From Bradyrhizobium sp. ISRA464 (GTDB lineage Bacteria; Pseudomonadota; Alphaproteobacteria; Rhizobiales; Xanthobacteraceae): a DNA stretch of 64,000 bases. Where the stretch lies: positions 2,976,001 through 3,040,000 of the forward strand of contig NZ_CP094526.1 in NCBI RefSeq assembly GCF_029910095.1, in the 5' to 3' direction. The translations under genes and the position numbers were made by a program. Positions within the stretch are counted from its first letter, which is position 1. Each line of letters starts with the position of its first letter. The notes beneath the pieces were generated by a model that was not told the origin of the DNA, did no database searches, and worked only from the letters and a program-made list of their open reading frames with translations. Below, one piece after another: positions 1-7,949 of this stretch.

Positions 1-99
1 CGGCAAAGGACAGGGGCGGCAAGCCGATGCAGATGAAGAACAGAAGATGTAGCGCGGCGATTAAAGGCAAATTCGGAACACGTGAAGAAGGAGAATGCC

Positions 100-402
100 A
101 TGAACAGGATCATCAATAATGCACGCGCACTGCTACTCGCTGTGGCGTTTCTTGCCACGTCGGCGGCCGCGCAGGACGCAAGCATCAATGGGGAAGTCAA
201 GAAGATTGACCAAGGCGCCGGCAAGATCACGCTGAAACACGGCCCGGCGCCGAGTCTTGGCATGGACGAAGGGATGACCATGGCCTACCGCGTCAAGGAC
301 CCCGCAATGCTCAAGCAGGTCAAGGTCGGAGACAAGGTAAAGTTCGAGGCCGACAACGGGGATAGCGGCTACACCGTCACAAAGTTGCAGAAGTCGAAAT
401 AG
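100..402 (+). CDS. CusF-like periplasmic copper/silver-binding protein
   Basis: The 100-residue product has an N-terminal signal peptide (hydrophobic run ALLLAVAFLATSAAAQ) followed by a small beta-barrel domain of the CusF type. In that family a His and two Met residues bind Cu(I) or Ag(I) and pass it to a CusCBA efflux pump in the periplasm. Here the His is in KITLKHG and the Met pair in EGMTMAY. The tryptophan usual near the site is not evident. The ATG at 100 is preferred over an in-frame upstream start because GAAGGAG lies 7 bases before it. A 16-codon open tail upstream (2-52) may be the end of a preceding gene, but I cannot identify it. The family call is fairly secure; the metal is inferred. 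Confidence 0.8.
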   Translation: MNRIINNARALLLAVAFLATSAAAQDASINGEVKKIDQGAGKITLKHGPAPSLGMDEGMTMAYRVKDPAMLKQVKVGDKVKFEADNGDSGYTVTKLQKSK

Positions 403-1067
403 ATGTTCGTGCGCATGGTAGCGCAACCGACACAGGACGGCTTTTGCTTGTGCTCGGCGTCCAACGACGTCGAGCGCAAGCGGAACTGGCCCATGAACCG
501 ACGCTAAATTCGCTATTCCGAGCTTGTTCAGGCGTTCGGCCCCATGATCTCGATCCCGATGGAAATTTGCTGGTCATTTCCGATCCGGTTCGGGGGCTTT
601 ATGGAGGATAGTCATGAGCAGGAACAAGTTTCGAAAAATTCGAACAGTGTGGATGGTAAGCTCGGCCCCTCCAAAAGCCGACCCCCTATGAATCATTGAA
701 AAATCGATTCGGGAATCCTGATAGCTCACCAAACCGACGAATCTGCCAAAGTAGTGCTAAGACGACCCCCCGACTTCGGCGATTCGAAAGTAGGGACTGT
801 CTTGGCTCCCCACTCGGGATTTCTGTCTAGTGCATCGCCGTTGGTCGTGAGCCCAATTCGAGCTACGAGTCTCCGTGGCACGTAACATCAATTATCAAAC
901 GGGATATGTAAGACATATTGTGAGTCGGCTTGAAGTTCGTTTTGAGTCCCAAGCATAGATCTCGACCGAAATCCGAGTTTCCTCGCAGGATCGATTCGGC
1001 GACCGCGCGTTGTCTGAACGGCCATGCACCGCGCTTCGTTCTCGGCAGCGATAGCTTTTGGTGCTTT
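403..1067. other. no gene recognised (665 bp)
   Basis: This gap between the CusF-like gene and vapC has only short open frames without family resemblance. A 25-codon ATG frame begins near 614 but is not convincing. I see no strong hairpin or repeat. Confidence 0.5.
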
Positions 1068-1469
1068 TCAATCAAGCCAGTTGGTGACTTTTAAGCCACG
1101 GGCTCGTTTGAACTCGTCGGTATTGGCGGTCACGATAGTCATGCTCAATGCGGAGGCGTGCGCAGCGATCAGGAGATCGTTGCTACCAATCGGCTTTCCG
1201 GCAGCTTCCAGTTCTGAGCGGACAACCCCGTATTCTGCGTCGGCGGGAACATCGAAGGGCAGCACGGGGATCTCGCCAAGAATCTCCTCGACGGCTTTGG
1301 TGAGCCGTGGCGATCCGGCCTTCGCACAGCCGTAGCGCAGTTCGGACGCGACAATGATGCTTGTGCAGACATTGGCCTCGCCAACCTTTGCGATCCGCTT
1401 CGCCACCTTGCCTTGCGGATTTCTGACGAGGTCGGAAATGATGTTGGTGTCGAGCAGGTAGCGCGTCAC
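1068..1469 (-). CDS. vapC: VapC-type PIN-domain ribonuclease toxin
   Basis: This 133-residue PIN-domain protein is the toxin of a type II toxin-antitoxin pair; the family cleaves RNA using acidic residues that hold Mg2+. Visible motifs are DTNIISD at the N-terminus, ASELRYG near residue 42, GSNDLLIAAHA near residue 94 and TANTDEF near residue 113, giving the expected acidic set. It starts with GTG at 1469, overlapping the antitoxin stop by four bases, so translation is probably coupled. Length and motif spacing are normal, and the gene looks intact. Confidence 0.9.
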   Translation of the reverse strand: MTRYLLDTNIISDLVRNPQGKVAKRIAKVGEANVCTSIIVASELRYGCAKAGSPRLTKAVEEILGEIPVLPFDVPADAEYGVVRSELEAAGKPIGSNDLLIAAHASALSMTIVTANTDEFKRARGLKVTNWLD

Positions 1470-1702
1470 AGCACACGTTCCGGCTTCGGCGCAGGATCGT
1501 CGATCTCCGGGAAATGCTCGGCAACGGGCGTCATCGTTTTGAGAAGGGCAAGAAGCCCGCGCTTACGCAGCGGCTCGATCACGAGCCTGTCGCCGTCGCG
1601 AAACATGGTCGCTTCATCGCCCGGCATTTCGAATTCCACGGGGATGCGGACCGCCTGGTTGCGGCCATTCCGGAACAACCTAACGTGTCTCCGCTGGGTC
1701 AT
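1466..1702 (-). CDS. vapB: VapB-type antitoxin
   Basis: The 78-residue product has an N-terminal AbrB/SpoVT-like DNA-binding segment (RLFRNGRNQAVRIP), usual in VapB antitoxins that pair with PIN toxins. The acidic, proline-containing C-terminus would wrap the toxin. An ATG 57 bases further upstream exists, but starting there would place the operator-like repeats inside the gene, so 1702 is preferred. It is first in a two-gene operon with vapC. VapB-VapC complexes normally repress their own promoter, and palindromic repeats lie just upstream. Confidence 0.88.
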   Translation of the reverse strand: MTQRRHVRLFRNGRNQAVRIPVEFEMPGDEATMFRDGDRLVIEPLRKRGLLALLKTMTPVAEHFPEIDDPAPKPERVL

Positions 1703-1733
1703 CTTGTTATCTCTCAAGTGCCTTATCTCCGGC

Positions 1734-1758
1734 TGGCATATGCCAGCAACATATGCCA
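1734..1758 (-). promoter_or_regulatory. candidate VapBC operator
   Basis: A perfect 12-base palindrome TGGCATATGCCA (1734-1745) is followed by a second copy of CATATGCCA (1750-1758), beginning about 30 bases upstream of the vapB start. Paired palindromic half-sites in this position are typical of autoregulated VapBC operators. The binding role is inferred. Confidence 0.6.
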
Positions 1759-2149
1759 ATCAAGCACCCATCACAAGCCCCCGGTTCTGTCAGACCAGTT
1801 CGCGTCGCGGGCAGAGTATGGACGCTGCTCAGAGGACGCCTAATTCTCTGGAGAATCGGGCACGGGCAGCCGCGGTCAGCCCTCCTCTGCGGCGATCGGG
1901 CCGCAGGCCAGTCCAACCATTCGCAAGAACCGATTGCGATGAGAAGCAACCGCTCATGGTGCGGCCTTAGATTCTGTTCTGATAGACTCGCTATTGGCTT
2001 AAAGGGACTCGTCTCTGCTTTAGGGCACACAGAAAACAGCGGAGCCTGTTCGGCGCGCAGACGTGCGCTGAGAGTACGGTGGCCAGCATTCAAACGGGGA
2101 GGGCGGCCCGAAGCTCCTCCGCCGGCGCCGTACTTCCGCCTGAGGGGCC

Positions 2150-2387
2150 TTGCACTCGTCGGCTCGATGGGGCGGCGCGGCAATCCGTACGACAACGCCA
2201 AGGCGGAGAGCTTCATGAAAACCATGAATGTCGAGGCGGTATATCCGATGGCATACGAAACGTTCGAGGACGTTATCGAGAACCTTCCCCGCTTCATCGA
2301 TGAGGTTTACAATAAGTGTAAATTGCACTCCGCTCTCGACAGTTCGAGGATCAGCACGCCCCGCAGAGCGTCAAATCAGCCGCCTGA
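2150..2387 (+). pseudogene. IS3-family transposase (OrfB) C-terminal remnant
   Basis: Only the last part of an IS3-type DDE integrase remains. It includes the signature GNPYDNAKAESFMKT, with the catalytic Glu, and the tail EVYNKCKLHSAL. A small shift near 2338 moves the last codons (FEDQHAP, ending TGA at 2387) to another frame. The upstream three quarters of the gene are missing or unrecognisable. It abuts the ISL3 element. Confidence 0.85.
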
Positions 2388-2432
2388 CCCTGTCCGGCCC
2401 CAGGGGCCCACTCCAGAACGGCGTCCAATTTT

Positions 2433-2456
2433 GGCTCTGACTCACTTTTGATGCAG
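2433..2456 (+). repeat. ISL3 left inverted repeat
   Basis: Begins GGCTCTGACTCACTTTTG and differs at three positions from the complement of the right end. Confidence 0.85.
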
Positions 2457-2499
2457 TTTAGGGGATGTCTGGCGCATTGATTGGGGGAGAATCAGCGCC

Positions 2500-4052
2500 A
2501 TGCAGCAAGCACTCCACCGCTCCAGTCTGGTGCCGCGTGGGTTTGCTGTAGAGAGTGCGTACTACGAAGGAGATAAGGCCGTTATGCGGTCCGGGCGTCC
2601 GGAAGCGTTGGTCTGTGTCCATCTTGCGGAACGGCTTCCCGACGTGTCCATAGCCGGTATCGACGACGCGTGACCGATCTGCCGCTCTCAGGGCGGATGG
2701 TGCAACTCCTGGTGATCGCCCGCCGCTTCCGCTGTGACGCCGTCCTGTGCGGGCGCCAGATCTTCACTGAGCGCTTTGCCGAAGGGGTGCTGGCCTCGTC
2801 GGCGCGACGCACGGCGAGGCTCGACTCTATCGTCCATCACCTCGGTCTGGCGCTTGGCGGTCGACAGGCGGCAGGATTCGCAAAACGGCTGATGCTGCCA
2901 GTGCGCAAAGACACGCTCCTTCGCGTAGTTCAGCGCTGGAGCCGTCCGCCGGCTGGTTCGCTCCGGGTCATCGGCATTGATGATTGGGCCTGGCGGCGCA
3001 ATCACAGGTACGCCAGCATCATCTGCAACCTGGAAAGGCGCCGGATCGTCACGCTGCTGCCAGACCGGGAGCCCGCGACCGCGCAGGCCTGGCTCGCTGC
3101 GCATCCCACGATCGCGATCGTTGCCCGTGACCGTGGCGGGGGATATGGCGAAGCGGCAGCAAAGGCCCTGCCGCACGCTGTTCAGGTCGCCGATCGTTGG
3201 CATCTGATGGAGAACGCCAGTCGGGCTTTCCTGGATGCCGTCCGCAAATCGATGCGGCAGATACGCACCGTTATCGGTGCGACCACGATCAATCCCAAGC
3301 TGCTCACAGCCGCCGAGCGCCTCCGGTATGAGGGCTATCTGCGCCGCGAGGAGACCAATGCGGCCATTCTGGCGCTGTCGAAGAACGGCCTACCCATCAA
3401 GCAGATCGTGCGGCAGACTGGCCATAGCAGGAAGCTGGTGCGGCAGGTGATCCGCGGCGAACTCACGATGTTTTCCGGATCCCGCAAAGTTCGTTGGATT
3501 TGCATTTGCCGTGGCTCGACGATCAGTGGGCGTCTGGCTGCCGAAACGGGGCTGAACTTTGGCGCCGCTTAACGGCGCGTGGCTTCCGAGCTCGCTCCGC
3601 GTCATCAGCGAATGGGCGACCCGCAGACGACGGGCCGAAAGGCCGACGCACAAAACCTTCAGCGGATTCCGACGGCCAGAACGATCGCGCGCCTGATGAC
3701 AATCGGCCGCGACTTGCTCACGAAAGCGGAGACCGTCACGGTCGCAGCAATCGAAGCCGGGGCACCAGCCTTGGTCGAGGCGCGCGAGCTCATCGCCGCA
3801 TTCCACTTGATGATCCGGCGCAAGGCTGAGGCGGGCCTTAGCCCATGGATCGAGCGCGCCCGCGCCAGTCTCGTCGCCTCGTTCGCCAGCGGCGTCGCCA
3901 AGGATGAAGCGGCGGTTCGGGCGGCAATCGCTTCGCCCTGGTCCAACGGACAGACTGAAGGTCAGATCACCCGCCTCAAGCTGGTCAGACGTCAGATGTA
4001 CGGTCGCGGGAAAATCGATCTGCTTCAAGCCAGACTAATCGGCGCAGAATAA
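2500..4052 (+). pseudogene. ISL3-family transposase, multiply frameshifted
   Basis: The reading starts at ATG 2500 (MQQALHRSSLVPRGF) and moves by one base near 2625 into the frame with the N-terminal zinc finger (CPSCGTASRRVHSRY). It then runs through the DDE core with IGIDDWAWRR and VADRWHLMEN. Further shifts near 3475 and 3590 lead to the last frame, which holds the C-terminal catalytic region (WSNGQTEGQITRLKLV) and stops at 4052. Full-length relatives are about 500 residues in one frame, so at least three indels separate this copy from function. Confidence 0.88.
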
Positions 4053-4058
4053 TCGGAG

Positions 4059-4082
4059 CTGCACCAAAATTGCGTCAGAGCC
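4059..4082 (-). repeat. ISL3 right inverted repeat
   Basis: Mirror of the left repeat, ending GCGTCAGAGCC. It lies 7 bases after the transposase stop. Confidence 0.85.
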
Positions 4083-4083
4083 A

Positions 4084-4223
4084 ATATTGCAGGCCGAATG
4101 ACACCCTCGGTTCACCAGATGGTACTCACACTGGAACGCGAGGGCTTCATCAGAAGGCAGCCGAGGGCCCCCCGCAGCATCGAGCTCCTCGTTGATCCGC
4201 GCCAGTTGCCGGAGCTACTCTAA
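4084..4223 (+). pseudogene. LexA/MarR-like winged-helix remnant
   Basis: Immediately after the ISL3 right end an open frame encodes about 46 residues, including TPSVHQMVLTLEREGFI and RSIELLVDP. This matches the recognition helix and wing of LexA-like DNA-binding domains that occur as small stand-alone regulators. The first half of the domain is missing at the element boundary, so this is a truncated leftover. Confidence 0.6.
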
Positions 4224-4458
4224 ACAGCAATCCTACTTGTCAAATTCACTGTGCAGCGGTACTAGTCCTGTCGGGCGGATCGCGCGGGGATCATACGAAT
4301 GCGCGGTGCTGAGGCCGCAGTGTAGCCAAAGCCGTTTGAGCCGCTGCCGCGCGAAAGCCCTGCTTCAAATTGCGACGGCCGGGCGAACGCAAATATAACT
4401 TCGTGAATGCCGCTATTGTGCGCCGGATGCGCGCTAGGGGACGAGGCAAAGGCGCTGC

Positions 4459-4539
4459 AAGCGGCCGCTGCCCGACGATGCGCTCAAGATCGTGATACGC
4501 TGGGCGGACAAGGAAGATCGGGCGGCGGCGCAGGGATGA
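4459..4539 (+). pseudogene. orphan C-terminal coding remnant, YedK/SRAP-like
   Basis: The frame reads KRPLPDDALKIVIRWADKED and stops at 4539, overlapping the start of the next gene. It resembles the tail of SOS-response-associated peptidase (YedK) proteins from related bacteria, although I am unsure of the family. A second diverged copy lies at 33301-33372. Nothing upstream continues the gene. Confidence 0.4.
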
Positions 4540-4997
4540 CTAACGTTCAGACCTTCATTGTGGAGCCCGGCACGCCTGAGTTGGCAATCTGCGCGCGCTG
4601 GCGCGCAAATGCCTTTTCAGTGCTACAAGCCTCCTTCGAGCAGGAATTGCGGTCGCTGGAGCTATTTGCTTCCGATCACACACACGGTGTAGCGCTAATC
4701 GCTAAGGCCGATGGCGAGGCGGTCGGAACGTGTCTTCTGGTCGAGTCGGAGATCGAGCCTAACCATGATGTGTCGCCATGGCTTGCAGGCCTGTTTGTGG
4801 TCCCCGAGCATCGGCGAAAGGGTGCAGGCGCTGTATTGGTTCGAGCGATCGAGGACCAAGCACGACAGCGAGGGTTTTTGCGGCTATACCTCTACACCAC
4901 AGAGGCTGTCGGGTTCTATGCGAAGCTCGGTTGGTCAGTCCTTGATCGCACCAACTGGAAGGGCTTAGACACAGCTCTAATGGTCTGCGATCTGTAA
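4536..4997 (+). CDS. GNAT-family N-acetyltransferase
   Basis: This 153-residue protein has the GNAT fold. The acetyl-CoA pyrophosphate loop is VPEHRRKGAGAVLV (motif A, R/Q-x-x-G-x-G/A) and is followed by a beta-strand LRLYLYTTEAVGFYAKLGW (motif B). The family transfers acetyl groups from acetyl-CoA to amines; the substrate is unknown. The ATG at 4536 is chosen because sequence upstream belongs to the overlapping remnant described separately. The gene appears intact and isolated. Confidence 0.8.
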   Translation: MTNVQTFIVEPGTPELAICARWRANAFSVLQASFEQELRSLELFASDHTHGVALIAKADGEAVGTCLLVESEIEPNHDVSPWLAGLFVVPEHRRKGAGAVLVRAIEDQARQRGFLRLYLYTTEAVGFYAKLGWSVLDRTNWKGLDTALMVCDL

Positions 4998-5162
4998 ATG
5001 TCGCGAGGGGAGCCGCTGCAATGGGCTTTGCCGATTGGCGCGGATCGGCGTGATGTGTGCGATGTCGAGATGAAAAGCCGGTGCCGACGCGGCGTAAGAA
5101 ACCCGCGAAGAAATATCACATCGCAAGATGAAGGTGTGGAACTTCGACGAGCAGTATTTTGA

Positions 5163-5372
5163 TTGCTAAGGAACATTGCTGCCGCGAAGGAATTTTCGCG
5201 GCAGATGGATGACCTTCTCAGACGAGCTGACGCGGCGATATGCGACAGCCGCGGGATCAGAAGCGAGGTTCGCCATAGCCTCGCCGGGGCTCGGATCGCG
5301 GTGGCGCAGGTCCAGCAGATAGTGCAATGGGCGCGCGCAGAGAATGAACGCGCGAACGCGCTCGTCGGGTAA
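5163..5372 (+). CDS. small hypothetical protein
   Basis: A 69-residue, mostly helical and charged product (EVRHSLAGARIAVAQVQQ) with a TTG start and an alternative ATG at 5204. No known domain is recognised. Weak start signals make it uncertain. Confidence 0.35.
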   Translation: MLRNIAAAKEFSRQMDDLLRRADAAICDSRGIRSEVRHSLAGARIAVAQVQQIVQWARAENERANALVG

Positions 5373-5497
5373 GTGGTACACCAGAACTCAAGACTCGGGC
5401 GGCTCCGGATAGACAATCACCATAAGCCGGTTGCTGGTTAAATGACAAAACCCTGATCATCGCGCCAAAAATCCGCACCATGGTGGACTAAAGGAAT

Positions 5498-5689
5498 TTG
5501 GTGCGTATCTGCGAGCAACAAGCCGCCCTCTGCGCCGATCCGAGCGCGCGCGAAGAGCTGAAAGCGATGGCACTGGAATATCGCGTCTCGGCTGAATGGC
5601 AGGAACGGCAACAAACGGCAGAGGCGAGAGGAAGGCGGTTCGCCGAAGCCACCACAGCGGAGAAGAAGAGGTGGCGTCATGACACATAG
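5498..5689 (+). CDS. small helical hypothetical protein
   Basis: The 63-residue product (ADPSAREELKAMALEYR) resembles small charged proteins common in Bradyrhizobium that may form helical bundles. The start codon is TTG, directly followed by GTG. It precedes the DUF6894 gene, which begins 43 bases after its stop, so the two may be co-transcribed. Confidence 0.5.
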   Translation: MVRICEQQAALCADPSAREELKAMALEYRVSAEWQERQQTAEARGRRFAEATTAEKKRWRHDT

Positions 5690-5732
5690 CCAGCCGTTAG
5701 GGGTTGCGTCCCGTTCTTCAGCGTTGCTGAAC

Positions 5733-5960
5733 ATGCCCCGCTATTTTTTCCACATCGAAGGCGAGAAGCCCCACCACGATGAGGTGGGCAAGGCGCTTGC
5801 CGACGATGGGGCGGCTTGGGCGCAGGCGGTCAGGATGCTGAGGCGCACCGAAAACGGAATGCAGCCGGGCGACAACTGGACCTTGCGAGTGTTCAAGGGC
5901 GAGAAGCCGGTCTATGTAATCGCCGTTGTCTCACAGAGATACGGAGAACCGCCGCGCTGA
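5733..5960 (+). CDS. DUF6894 family protein
   Basis: The 75-residue protein begins MPRYFFHIEGEK, the characteristic opening of DUF6894, and carries DEVGKALADDGAAWAQA in the middle. The ATG at 5733 is chosen because the family starts there, although the open frame extends upstream. Its function is unknown. A second, longer DUF6894-like gene is at 40364-40648. Confidence 0.75.
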   Translation: MPRYFFHIEGEKPHHDEVGKALADDGAAWAQAVRMLRRTENGMQPGDNWTLRVFKGEKPVYVIAVVSQRYGEPPR

Positions 5961-6208
5961 GGGTGGGGACAGGTAGACATTGGCCGGTACACAGCAGATC
6001 GACCGAGGCCACCAAGCAGAACACGGTGACGCCGACGACGATCGCTGACCAGACTGCTCCCAGCGCAGGCACCGGGACATTGACGATGATCAATAGAGCG
6101 ACCCATGCCGCGATTGCGTCATCCGAGCAGCCGTCCGGTTTCCCGCCCGCGCGGATGCAAGCGCATCTCGAATAGGGCACAGCGTCGCCAATCGAACCGC
6201 TTCGTGCA

Positions 6209-6631
6209 TCAGCGCAGAGGCCGGCTTCGCCGGAACGAGTACCCGTTCGGAGCGAATCTTCTGGCCACCGCGAGCGCGCGGCTCTCGCAGCTTTCCAGCG
6301 CGATCTTCTGGGAGAGCATGACGTCTCCGATCGGCAGCCCGCCCAGCGGCAGGAAACACAGCCCGACTTCGGGGCGGCCTTTTTCGTCTATCTCGCAGAC
6401 GTTCGTCGCTGCGCCGGCATAGATCCTGTACTGCTTGCCGGTGTCGCCGCCGACGACCTCGAAATAGCCCTTTTCCGCGAACTGCGCCCGTTGCGCCGAC
6501 GACAGCCAGTGGCGCAAGAGCCCCAGCGACCGGCCTTCCGGAGTGCTCTCGGCGCCGTGGCTGACGAAGAGGGCCCTTATCGCTCTCATGCGCGAGCGTT
6601 CAGCCGGCCAAGACGGCGTAAGGCGCAACAT
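6209..6631 (-). CDS. hypothetical protein with Bradyrhizobium relatives
   Basis: A 140-residue product containing AQFAEKGYFEVVGGDTGKQY and VMLSQKIALES. I recall similar conserved hypothetical proteins in Bradyrhizobium with a TGKxYRI core followed by a CFxPxGxLPxGDVML segment. No catalytic motif is evident. It begins 11 bases after the preceding gene stops, so the two likely form an operon. An internal Met at codon 15 is an alternative start. Confidence 0.6.
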   Translation of the reverse strand: MLRLTPSWPAERSRMRAIRALFVSHGAESTPEGRSLGLLRHWLSSAQRAQFAEKGYFEVVGGDTGKQYRIYAGAATNVCEIDEKGRPEVGLCFLPLGGLPIGDVMLSQKIALESCESRALAVARRFAPNGYSFRRSRPLR

Positions 6632-6642
6632 GGCGTGGCCGA

Positions 6643-6864
6643 CTAACCGCCGACCAGCCTTGGAAAAAACACTGTTTCTTCCGCATTCGGGTCGAACGCT
6701 CGGATCTGCGAGACCTGACCCGAACCGGTCCGGACCGCGGCGGTGAAGCCGGCGTTCGTCAGCTCGTTGAAGCGGTTCTCCGCCCTCGCCAGTTGCAGTG
6801 CGTCGTTCGGGTCGAAAGGGTGGCGGCTGTCGCCGGTGTGGTCCATCACGATCTGGATTGCCAT
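6643..6864 (-). CDS. small conserved hypothetical protein
   Basis: This 73-residue protein begins MAIQIVMDHTGDSRHPFD and ends FDPNAEETVFFPRLVGG, a pattern I recognise from small proteins widespread in rhizobia. The start at 6864 matches that family; the longer open frame adds an unrelated leader. It is the first gene of a pair with the 6209-6631 gene. Confidence 0.65.
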   Translation of the reverse strand: MAIQIVMDHTGDSRHPFDPNDALQLARAENRFNELTNAGFTAAVRTGSGQVSQIRAFDPNAEETVFFPRLVGG

Positions 6865-7327
6865 GATCGTCCTCCTCGGATTGCTGATGGCCAAGGACTT
6901 AGAATCCAGTATCCGGCCGAAGTGGCGGAGTTTCAAGAGAAGAAGATTCCGTCGCGAACGCCGAACTTGATCGACCCCAAAAGAGGGCCCGCGGGCAGAA
7001 GGAAATGCTGCTGCCGAGCGACGGCAAGATGCGAACCAAGCGGCCGCCGAAGAAGACGGCGGCCGAGCCGCAGCACGTACAATCTTATTAACCTAGCTCA
7101 TGAATGACAGGGGCCATGTTGACGGCGGTCTCTAATCTTTTGGGGGTCGACAGGCGAAAAGTCCTGCGGGAAGTAGCCTCGTGGTGGCAGGATCGCTATC
7201 GTGGTCTGGCATGTCCTGACCTCAATGACCGCCTCCTTTGGCCAACGGAGCGCGAGCATTCGGTAACGAGCCGGCATCGCATGGCCGGCGAATGCGCCCG
7301 GCAGGCGCTTCACCGCGAGATCGGACG

Positions 7328-7940
7328 ATGAAACAGGCTATCGATACTTCGCCTTCGCGTCGCCAAGTGTTGCGACTGGCAGCCATGGTTACGGCATCTG
7401 CCGTGGTTGCGAAGGCCCCGAACGCCGCGGAGCCTCTAAAGGAAGAGGCAAACAACTCCTCTGTTCCCTCCGACGGCGTCTCGACCTTCGAGAGGGTTTG
7501 GCTGACCCTACGTGAGCGCTTTTACGATCCGCGTCACAATGGACTAGACTGGCTGGCGGTTCGGGAGAGATATCTCCCAGACGTTAAGCGGGCAACCTCC
7601 CAAAACTCTCTGGCGCGCGTCATCAATACCATGCTGTCTGAGTTGCACGCTTCACACACGCGCTTCTATACGCCGGATGAGCCGGAATACTATCAACTGG
7701 CAGATATCTTTTCCGCCGCGCTGCGACGCCGGGGACTGCAGGGTGCGTTTCCGGACGGCCGCAATTCGTACCCTGGCATAGGTATCATTTCGTGTCTCGA
7801 GGCGTCTGGCCGTAGCACGATCACCGCCGTCGTAGACGGAACGCCGGCTCAGCAGGCGGGCCTCCGTGCTGGAGATGAGATAGTCGCGGCTGACGGGCGC
7901 CTTACTCATTGGCAAAGCGGAGGTCTTGATGCGCCCTCAG
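7328..7940 (+). pseudogene. S41-family protease, 3'-truncated
   Basis: The N-terminal part encodes an exported protein with a Tat-like leader (SRRQVLRLAAMVTASAVV). It continues into the helical cap of tail-specific proteases and a PDZ domain (GTPAQQAGLRAGDEIVAADG). Homology ends around 7905-7945, where the sequence joins the 3' end of an oppositely oriented Rieske pseudogene. The whole catalytic S41 domain with its Ser/Lys dyad is missing, so no protease activity is expected. The ATG at 7328 fits the leader. Confidence 0.75.
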
Positions 7941-7949
7941 CGCGTGAGG

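Larger units (their letters stand above)
2433..4082 (+). mobile_element. ISL3-family insertion sequence, about 1650 bp
   Basis: The element is bounded by 24-base terminal inverted repeats (2433-2456 and 4059-4082) that match at 21 positions and start GGCTCTGAC. Both ends are present, but its single transposase gene is frameshifted several times, so it can move only if a transposase is supplied elsewhere. No passenger gene is seen. The 8 bases flanking each side do not match, so a target duplication is not preserved. Confidence 0.88.

Noticed and set aside
2..52. 16-codon open tail before the CusF-like gene
   Set aside because: Too short to assign; it may be the end of an upstream gene outside the window.
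2425..4090. target-site duplication around ISL3
   Set aside because: The 8 bases on either side do not match.
5893..6180. minus-strand frame with two hydrophobic stretches
   Set aside because: Overlaps the DUF6894 gene, lacks a good RBS, and shows no family resemblance.
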